DNA of 64,000 nt. Source: Pseudophaeomoniella oleicola (lineage: Eukaryota > Ascomycota > Eurotiomycetes > Phaeomoniellales > Phaeomoniellaceae). Under the pieces are notes generated by a model. It saw only the letters and a program-made list of their open reading frames with translations, had not been told where the DNA came from and did no database searches. The DNA is taken from NCBI GenBank assembly GCA_003868215.1, contig QWDQ01000013.1:124001-188000 (forward strand), given 5' to 3'. Of the stretch, positions 55,947 to 64,000 are shown piece after piece. The translations under genes and the position numbers were made by a program. Each line of letters opens with the position of its first letter. Position 1 is the first letter of the stretch.

Positions 55947-58900
55947 GTCTTTCAATATATAGATCAAGTTACCCTTACTGTTTTGTGCTGTGCTGTTATT
56001 GCAACCGTGTTCATCGTGAATCAAGACGAACGGTGGATTCTGCTCTCCTTAAATACATAGACAAGACGTCTCTTGAAGTTGGCGCCTAGGATTCTTTTGC
56101 GGCCGTTACGTCCTTGTCGGATAATGATTCTAATCCTACCTGAGTTGAATGCGTCCGCAATACATTCGGCTGTCTGGCTTACCAATACATTTGCGATTGA
56201 CTCTCCAAATGGTAGCCTAGAGATTGATATACTACTGATTTGCCTTCATGGACTTGACAGAGCAGGCAGCAGGTTTTATTTGACTGGAATCTCTGGAAAT
56301 GCTGCACGGCAATGTGTACGGTCGGCGTCAATGAAGTCAGATCGGCCGCAAGGGCATTTTGGTTACTCCACGCAAACGGACATTACGGAGTATTCTCTTA
56401 AGAGCGAGGACAGTGTTCGCTGGTGAGATTTAACTCCATGCCGACAACGAGGATAGATAAATAGACAGCAGGTGCTTTCATTGTCGACATCGGGTCTTTG
56501 GTCTTTGTCGTCTCTCCAGGAATATGTGCACCGGCGCCAGCTTCACCTTTCCCTGGATCAGTTTAGGTACCACTATTACGAGGAGCACGAAGATAAAAGC
56601 ACTGTACCGTACACTGAGGCATGTATTGTAAATACACTTCACATAGGTACCTAAGGTAAGTATCTAAGAGTAGCTACTACTACGTTGGTGCAGTATTCAG
56701 CATCGTCGCTTGCACTGTACTGTACTACGTACGGTCCTATGTACTTAGTACAGAAGACAAGACCGACGCCAATAGATTTTGACAAGGTTATCGAGACGGG
56801 CCGAGCAATCAGTCTCCATCGACTTGCTGCACATACCGCAGTACTATTAGTATTGTAGACCCGCAAGAGACAAGGCATGGCGTTGTCTGTCACGGTAAAC
56901 TGGTGCTCTCTTCTCGGTCGTTCGTGTCAAAGGCGGATCAACGTCCGAGTTGTCAATGGTCAAACCTTCCCTTGTCCTGACTGCAGCTGGGGAGGAGTCG
57001 AGGCAAGCTCTCCTGCGAGCACCTTCAGGTCAGCGGACCATTGGCCAGTGCTGGAATATAGGATATTCATTCGCAATTTCAATCCTAAGGTGGGTCGCTG
57101 GATCCGCTGTCGTCAGCTCGGTCGCTTTAGTCGCTCTGTAACCAGTAAATGAATATCGTGCAGATTGATTGATTAACACGACTCGAACAGACCCCCACGA
57201 GGTCGGACAAATGAAGTTCAAGAGCCAAGGTGGGTAGATCAGGCTTTAGGGTCATTTTGAGATGAACGAAACCTCGCTTGTGGGTTAGAGGAGTCAATGA
57301 TCACCCCCAACCTTTCGCTATCGTGGTGATATTGCCAGAAGTGGAGTTGGAAAGAAATGGAGGAACATGGCACGACGTCGAAGCTAAGGTAGGTGAAAGC
57401 AGATATGGTCTAGCGTTCCATGTCCGTGCAAGGATGACAGGACTCCAGGGTACTTGGACGGGCTCGACGGGTGTGGTGAGATGTCGGATCTGAAGTCCAA
57501 ATTGATCGTGAGCTCCTTTCCTTGCTGCGAAAGACAGACTCAGAGTTTGGTCCCTGTACATGGGCAATTTTGAAGCCCGTCCCTAACCGTTTTTTCGCCG
57601 TGCTTGTTCTTTCAGACCCGCCACCACATCTTGGCCCTGAATCAATGCAGGACTGAAAGCTTTTGCACAGAGAGGGCTGCACGAGTCAACCACCTGGAAG
57701 AACAGACCCGCCTGATTATCTTGGCTATGCAACCTCTTATCGAAACAGCCAGTCTCCTCGAGATTGAGCAGGCTGGTGGCATATGCAGCCAGTAGCCTCG
57801 GGTACAGGTACGACGTTGCGGTTACGATGTACAAGCTCATCGAGGGAATATCGTCTCAACCATCTGGCGTTTAGGTAACCACTGTCATCTTCCCTTCACT
57901 GCTGCATGGAGCTTTATCAAACCAAGAACAATCTATCTGTTGGGAAATGCAGGCACACGTTTAGAGAATCCCTAGGTACATCGTTAGTTTAATCCAATGA
58001 CATTTGCCGTGACTCTATCGGCTGTTAGTGGAGCGATGCACGAGGTTCCCTGTAGCAGGTAAATGACATCGAAGTCTTGACATGATACAGTAAACGTTGG
58101 TGAGAAGATCTATAAGCGATAGTTAGAACCAGATCCATGCCCATCTACTTTCACGATACTCCGGCGTAGGGTATGTCAACCGTGTCAGCAGTCCTAAGGA
58201 ATGGATTGTCATCTGTAACCATACTAGGCCCTTGCGTTGAGCAGCACCCCACGCTCTCTTCCAGTTGGTTGCTCTATATCTAATCCCCATATAGGCTAAG
58301 GTCTCGTTAGCATACTTTGGAGATTGACGAGACACATTGACGGGGATCAGTCTGAAATCTTTATCTTATGAGGTTCTTTTATGAGGTCCTCTTCATGCTC
58401 CCGTCTGTATGTCGATGATAATAATGTCCTAATCTGTAGATTTTGACCGAGATTGAACGGAGACGCGAGATGATATAGAGATAACAATGGTTATTCGCAG
58501 CAAGGCGATGCTGATCACTTGTCTCTCTCTCTGTTTTTACCCTAAAGGAGTAGCAACCAAAAGTGCCCTGTCTGACATCAGTACCCTACTTAAGTAAGAC
58601 ATCAAGGTCAGCTTGCCACAGCGTCAAAGCGACACTCTACCCTACCGCGATATGGGCCGTCCATGATGGGCTGTGAATTGTGGAAGCTGACCATCTCGCT
58701 ATGCGCTGGAGAAAGCTCCAGTTGCCACTTCAGGACGGCTACCGTACGTAGCAATCCAGAGTTATTCGGGGCCAAGTTTCGCAATGACCAGGATTGGATG
58801 GCTTCAACCTACGACGTGCATCAAGAAGTCGGGGTAAGTACATATTTCCTACGGTATATTTATCTTAAGCGCCAATAGAAATCTTTGTCTATCGTATCTT

Positions 58901-59243
58901 TCTGTATATCTCTACTATACCAATCAGGATTACTGTGCACATTGCTTGTACTGTAACAAACCCATTTCTCTCCATATCCAATAAGCAATCCTCCTGTAAC
59001 CCTCCCACTTTCTCACGCGTCCATGGCCCAATGTCAAGTCCTACTGGTTCGCTGGGTCTTGTATCCAAGTATCCAATTAAAGAATGACGGCACAGACCGA
59101 AGCTAAGAGGAGAAGGGTTAGAGAAGAGAAATCCATAGTCAGGTAAGGTATTCACGCCTGTCAAAATGCAGGCATAACTGCAGGCATAAGTCAACTGCCT
59201 CGAGACCTTGGCTACTACACTCGGAGTGCCAAGGGTCGTTCAT

Positions 59244-59271
59244 CTACTACGTACTATGTAGTACATAGTAG
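59244..59271. repeat. Imperfect 28-bp palindrome
   Basis: The 28 bases starting CTACTACGTACT match their own reverse complement at 24 positions. All mismatches are transitions (C/T or G/A), including one TACGTA versus TATGTA pair. Confidence 0.75.
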
Positions 59272-59371
59272 AGACACAAATAACCCACCTGGATCCTCGA
59301 CTATTTAATTACCATATTGTACTCCGTACTAGTTGTTCAATACCGAAGATACTATGATACCTTACCATTAC

Positions 59372-59407
59372 TACCTACGTAGGTACCTATAGTAATACTA
59401 CGTAGTA
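59372..59407. repeat. Two adjacent perfect palindromes
   Basis: TACCTACGTAGGTA (14 bp, 59372-59385) and TACTACGTAGTA (12 bp, 59396-59407), ten bases apart, both centred on ACGT. Confidence 0.8.
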
Positions 59408-60217
59408 CATTAGAACGGTGGGGGTAACTTTGGCTTTTTGGCAATCGTGCAGGGCATGTGCATCGTGCATCGTACAGTACCTTAGGCGAGCCTGTCATCA
59501 TCCCTGCCCATTATTGAGGTACCTTTACCTTAGTATGTACTATACGGTACTGACAATACATATCGATAGTATTCTCTCTTGCGATTGTCGGTTTCGTAAC
59601 CAGGTCTTCTGACCATAGACATTCCAGCCCACGCCTTCATCGTGCCTGACGCACACCAATTCCAAGTAGGAATAGTCAAGGGTAATCCTGCATCCTCGTT
59701 CTTCCAACACGGTTAGGTTAGACTGATGAGCGTCGACTCTTAACAAGTAAACCGAGTGGCAGTAATGCAGGCTAGCTCGCTAGGTACGGAAGAGGGTGGG
59801 CAGTGTGTGGGTGGACAATTGGATAGCATTGCCATCCATCAAGGTCTTGGATTCGTCCTCTTCATATATCAAACCTCGTCTCTCTTCTGTTGCATTTTCA
59901 ATTGTATCGGATCTACTGTTCCCCTTCTCAGACCACATCATATCACTACTACTACCACCACTACTACTTCTATTATCATCCTTCGTCCGGTGTAGCTCAC
60001 AGACATATCGTGAATTAGTCCTACATCTGCCTGCCTCGTTGCTTGCTCCACTTCCTACAGTCTGACTCAGAAACTATACCTCGAAAGATTTATCAGCGCT
60101 GAATAAATATCCTGACGCCTCCTCGATTGCACTTCTATCTTCTGAAGTCTCTACAATCCCCCGAGAAAAGAAAATCAGAAGACAGCTCTTCTACCAAACA
60201 GTCTGCCGACCTACATC

Positions 60218-60724
60218 ATGGAGTGGTGTACCAACTTTTGTCTGTCCTGCGACCAACAGACTGATGGCGCAGCATATTGTTCGCAGATGTGTCGATTGGC
60301 AGACCTCGACCGGGTGAATACTACCGCAACCTTCGAGCCTTCGTCACCTTCCTCTATCTCATCCAGGATGTCCAGTCCCACTACTCCATCCTTCCTGTAC
60401 CTCACTCCTGCCATCGATTTCTCTGCATACAAGTCATCACCAGTCTCGTTCTGCCAACCTCCTCCGACTGCATCTGCTACAGCAGCAAGAATATCGTTAC
60501 AGAGGTCGAGGACAGTTCCCGTGGTGGGCAGTTCCAAGTCCAGTTTCAGTGATCAGCTGAAAACATCGACCTCGGGCACATCATTGGCATCCATGCAGAG
60601 TTCTCAGACTTCATCATCATCAAGCCGTCACAGCTTGTCTCAGCAATCAAGGAATGACTTGTTCGCATACGCAAACTCATTCGATCATGTTCGAGATCTA
60701 AAACGAAGGAAGAGTCTGTACTGA
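60218..60724 (+). CDS. Ecl1-type life-span regulatory factor
   Basis: Single exon of 168 residues. The N-terminus MEWCTNFCLSCDQQTDGAAY, CSQMCRLADLDR has the Cys arrangement C8-x2-C11-x9-C21-x3-C25 that marks the fungal Ecl1/Ecl2/Ecl3 family, small proteins whose Cys residues bind zinc. In fission yeast they are induced by starvation and extend chronological lifespan. The role here is by analogy. The rest is Ser/Thr-rich and disordered-looking, and ends with a short conserved-looking FAYANSFDHVRDLKRRKSLY. The protein is longer than fission-yeast Ecl1 (about 80 residues), as is usual in filamentous fungi. A long upstream non-coding region and pyrimidine-rich leader suggest complex regulation. 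Confidence 0.85.
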   Translation: MEWCTNFCLSCDQQTDGAAYCSQMCRLADLDRVNTTATFEPSSPSSISSRMSSPTTPSFLYLTPAIDFSAYKSSPVSFCQPPPTASATAARISLQRSRTVPVVGSSKSSFSDQLKTSTSGTSLASMQSSQTSSSSSRHSLSQQSRNDLFAYANSFDHVRDLKRRKSLY

Positions 60725-63700
60725 AGCCGGGTGACTCAATATTTGGTCAAGGGTATCAAACTTGAACTCCACTTTCAGACATTCCACACCGGCAACTCAA
60801 GCTACGACCACACCCATCTTTTGACGTTCCACTTTTGACTCCTTTTTCTACGGCACATCGCCCTACCCGTTGTTTCACGTTTGGCATATTTTAGAAGCAA
60901 ATTTGGTCGACGAGCATTGCCCAGGCTATCTGACGAAAATTTCCATGTACGATTTTGATTTCATGCAACAAGGCATCTGTATTCAAATCGGGGAGTACTG
61001 TTGAGTATCCTTGTTGGGGATGGAAGCAAGCAAACATTTTGATTTGGTTTCTTCCTTCATGTCGGAAGTGGCATTCACCGGCGCAAATCAATGTTCTTGG
61101 TGTTGCGAGGGAAGCGAGTTGCGTTGTTCAATAAGCGGATTGTTTATATCTCATCTCATATTCACGCAGCGAAGTTGATTCAGGGAAGCGAGGCATATCA
61201 AGCAGGGAGCAAGCTTTGACATTTGGTTTGGATGAACACTACCGGAGTAAACAGGAACATGGCAGGGCCAGGGCATAGGGTTTGGGATATCATTGAGGGC
61301 CAGGGACCTCAGGGAGCGAATGTTCGATCAGTGGTTGGTTACTAACAGTACTTTACCCACAATATCTTTCTTTCTCTATCATCCTACTAGTAGCACATAG
61401 CAAACAAATTGAACCAAGTAGGTCATTTAGCATGACCTGGAGACAACCTATTCACTGATCTTATCAAGATTTTCCCTGTTCTGCTACGATAGTAGATCAG
61501 ACGAGGGGGGAATGGGAGAGCTGGTGTCATGAGGTACAACTGCCGAAGAGAGGCCGAGACCGAGGCAGATGATTGTCACGATAGTTTCGCCAGTAGTTGG
61601 ACAAGCTTTTCTTCTAATCGGGCTCAAGTGTGTCTGCCTACTCTGCCCTGAATCTGAATCCGAATCTGATTCTGGTTTTGATTCCCGAATTGCCAGAACC
61701 TGGACTTGGCGACAGGTCACTCACTGTAAATACATGGCACCCTGAATCATGCAACGGGCCTTAATGATGCACATCCCATGTAGGTGTATGTCTACGAGCA
61801 AACTATGATTCGCGTGGGATGAAGATGATGATGATGACGATGATGATGTTGCATCTTCTCCAAGCATATGCCCGATAATCATCATCGATAATGCTGTACC
61901 CGACTACAGTAAAACTCGACCTGCCAACTTTCTCCTCAGCAAATTCTGTTCCCGACCATGACAGGTCTCTACAGTACTAAAGACACTCTCATCCAATGTC
62001 ATTTTTATAGATCGCCATCGTCAAGCACAATCACGATTTAATCCTGTCCACCTGCCGTTCCGTACGTGGGCAGTGCAGGTGAGACTCGTACAGATCCGCC
62101 TCGCGGCCTTCGAGAACACCTTCGTCATGTTCTTCCCTTGTTGCTTGCTACGTACAATAGGTACCGTCCTGGTGACCTACGTAGTAAAGCTACCTACGCT
62201 GCAGCTACGTACAGTACATGCATGCATACATACCAACAAGTAGAGGATGTTCACGTCTTCTACTACGTAGTAATCCTATTTGATGGACTCTCAGCTATCA
62301 CTTCGATCGTCGCGTGTGGCACTTTGTTGGATTTGCGCACAGGCGACGGACAATCCTTGTTCTTGCTGATTGCCTGTCCAACCAGCCATCAAACCACCAC
62401 GGAAGAGGTTGCTTGTTCATTCGTCGGATCCTCAAATTGTCAATCTCTCGGTTCGATCGCCGTTGACAACGTGGTCCCTTTTCCCTCTTTCCTTTTTCTT
62501 TTTCCTTGCCCTTCATCTCAGTGGCCAGTATTCTCGCTTGCTGCACATCGCCTGAGTCGCGCAAATCATGAAGCAGATACCGAGCGTCCGTGCACGACTG
62601 CTGCTCAAATGGACCACTTCGGTTGAAACGGAAGAAAAATCATCCTCTTATCTCCCTAAAATCTCCTATACCTGCCTTGTTATAGCTACTGTTACTGTGT
62701 TATTGTTGTTGCGGAGATATCTTTCATTCCTTCTACTTCCCGAAACCGTTTGTTTGATAACATGTGGGCTTCGGTACTTGGCGACATTGACTTTGACTGT
62801 ATAACGTACTGTCCTATTGCAGATCTCGTTTGGTTGGGGAGATACTGGACGGTAGTTCAGATATCCCTGACTCGTATGGATCCCCATGGTCAGTGCTTCT
62901 GGCGTTGTACTTTTCTTCCCGTTCAGAACAGCAAACTCCGCTCGTAACGTTATGTCACCTCCTGTCATATCCAGTACTCCTGTATCAAGTCCGGCATGTA
63001 TCGTCGCAGATACAATGGCGTGAGACTCGTGCGAAAAACACCACGACCAAAAAATATCCGAAACCCGTTTTGCGGTTTGCGGGCCGCACCTTGGGGGAGT
63101 TGGTCAGTGGAGAGACAAGCAAGCGAGCATCAATGTGGATAAATTTTTTCTATTACTGTCTCACGAGCCTTTTGAATCCATACTGATATCAAAGAAAAGG
63201 ATGAGACGACTCGGATGCTACTGCTGTCTGTCTGTCTGTATGTCTTTCAGTCTGGAGATCTTGTACCTTGATGCAACATCCGTTTGCACACCACCACCAA
63301 GCCCGCGCCGTTGATCTTTGTTATATTACACCCCCGCAATCCTGGACAGTGCATGTCGGTAGGATACATCTTCCGTCAGTGTAAATACAGTACAGTCCTT
63401 CTGCGACACATCAGAAAGCGAAAACCCCATCCTTTTCTTTACGCCTCATCAACTGACTGGCAGTAACAATGTAATTACCTCCATGGACCTGGGCTCGAAC
63501 GCCTATGACAAGGGAAAGTTTTTTTCTTCTTTTTTTTGGTTCGAATCATCACTCTTGCATGTCGGGTCACCCAACAACCAGCAGGCAGCCCTTTTCCAAT
63601 CGCAATTCACCCAGCTCATGACTCGGCATGAAATGTTCGACCACCGCCCCGAACAAAGCTTCTCCGAGATGTATCCTCAAAGTATATATGCGTCGTTGTT

Positions 63701-64000
63701 AAACACTTCGGAAGCCTACGTCTAATACCTCCCCATCCTCTACATATCTAATCCGTATGAAAACACCCCCCCCCTTCCCCTGACCAAAAGATACCACATC
63801 AACAGCACAGAATGTATGGTTTGTAGTTAGGTAAGGGAAGGGAAGGTCATGTGTAAACCCTATGACGATATTTTCCCATCCATACATCCATCCATCCCTC
63901 CAAACCAAGACTTATAATAAGTATCCTACTACGTAAAAGACCGTAAAGGAAAAAGGAAATATAGACAAGAAAAACCCAACCCAAAGCCTACCTGAGATAA
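60725..64000. other. Right-end region without a supported gene
   Basis: A GATGATGATG patch lies near 61822-61850, a cluster of TACGTA and GTAC words at 62147-62275, a CTGT run near 63225-63240 and a run of about ten C near 63767. Frames at 62066-62626 (186 codons) and 63483-63725 (80 codons) have no recognisable domain and were not called. A gene continuing past 64000 cannot be judged. Confidence 0.45.
62147..62275. repeat. TACGTA/GTAC palindromic word cluster
   Basis: GCTACGTACA, CTACGTAGTA, GCTACGTACAGTAC, CATGCATGCAT and CTACTACGTAGTA occur within 130 bp. Confidence 0.65.

Larger units (their letters stand above)
55947..60217. other. Sparse 4.3-kb region upstream of the Ecl1-type gene
   Basis: Open frames are short and overlap on both strands, and none has a domain I know. 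AGGTACCT and TACGTA words occur at about 56645-56740 and 59244-59410. From about 59850 to 60000 the plus strand is pyrimidine-rich with an ACTACCACTACTAC patch, and this is probably the Ecl1-type promoter and leader. Confidence 0.5.

Noticed and set aside
57278-57840. Overlapping frames on both strands of 70-90 codons
   Set aside because: No domain, no consistent splice joining, and comparable openness on both strands.
62066-62626. 186-codon frame in the right-end region
   Set aside because: No domain, mixed composition, starts within a palindromic word cluster, and no splice or promoter support.
63483-63560. A possible tRNA, suggested by GGTTCGAATC near 63537
   Set aside because: No matching A box, anticodon arm or acceptor stem could be laid out around it.

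Overview
This window is nuclear DNA from a filamentous ascomycete (Pezizomycotina). Genes carry short introns of about 45-90 nt with GTAAGT-like donors. The gene set is fungal: a Rho1 GTPase ending in CTLL, Ecl1-type and RGS-type fungal proteins, a casein kinase I with a cysteine tail, and several Ser/Pro-rich orphan proteins. The class cannot be fixed from sequence alone. I found no tRNA, rRNA, CRISPR array, transposase, reverse transcriptase or virus-like element.

Layout. 1-7.7 kb: one RGS-domain gene in long non-coding flanks. 7.7-13.4 kb: a p24 cargo receptor (-) divergent from SWC4 (+), followed by a polynucleotide kinase/phosphatase (+). 13.4-18.3 kb: gene-poor. 18.3-22.5 kb: two fungal orphan genes (+). 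23.1-33.6 kb: a dense housekeeping block with sideroflexin FSF1 (+), adenylosuccinate synthetase (-), CCZ1 (-), histone chaperone RTT106 (+) and RHO1 (-). 35.5-38.3 kb: mitochondrial ribosomal protein uL24m (-) divergent from methionyl-tRNA formyltransferase (+). 39.1-41.4 kb: a large low-complexity orphan (+). 43.6-50.5 kb: casein kinase I (+), a RUS/DUF647 protein (-), KGD4 (-) and MED18 (+). 50.5-64 kb: sparse, with one short-chain dehydrogenase (-) and one Ecl1-type gene (+).

Themes. Most genes are single-copy housekeeping genes with no biosynthetic or defence cluster. Several relate by function: chromatin and DNA repair (SWC4, PNK, RTT106), mitochondrial translation and metabolism (uL24m, FMT1, FSF1, KGD4), membrane traffic (p24, CCZ1, RHO1, CK1) and transcription (MED18). 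Divergent pairs with short shared promoters recur. The features most worth checking are a PNK intron with a non-AG acceptor next to a conserved motif, a hydrophobic upstream ORF that runs into an inverted repeat before an orphan gene, and families of short palindromes repeated through the intergenic DNA. Exon boundaries were read by eye from splice signals, reading frame and remembered family conservation. No search was run.
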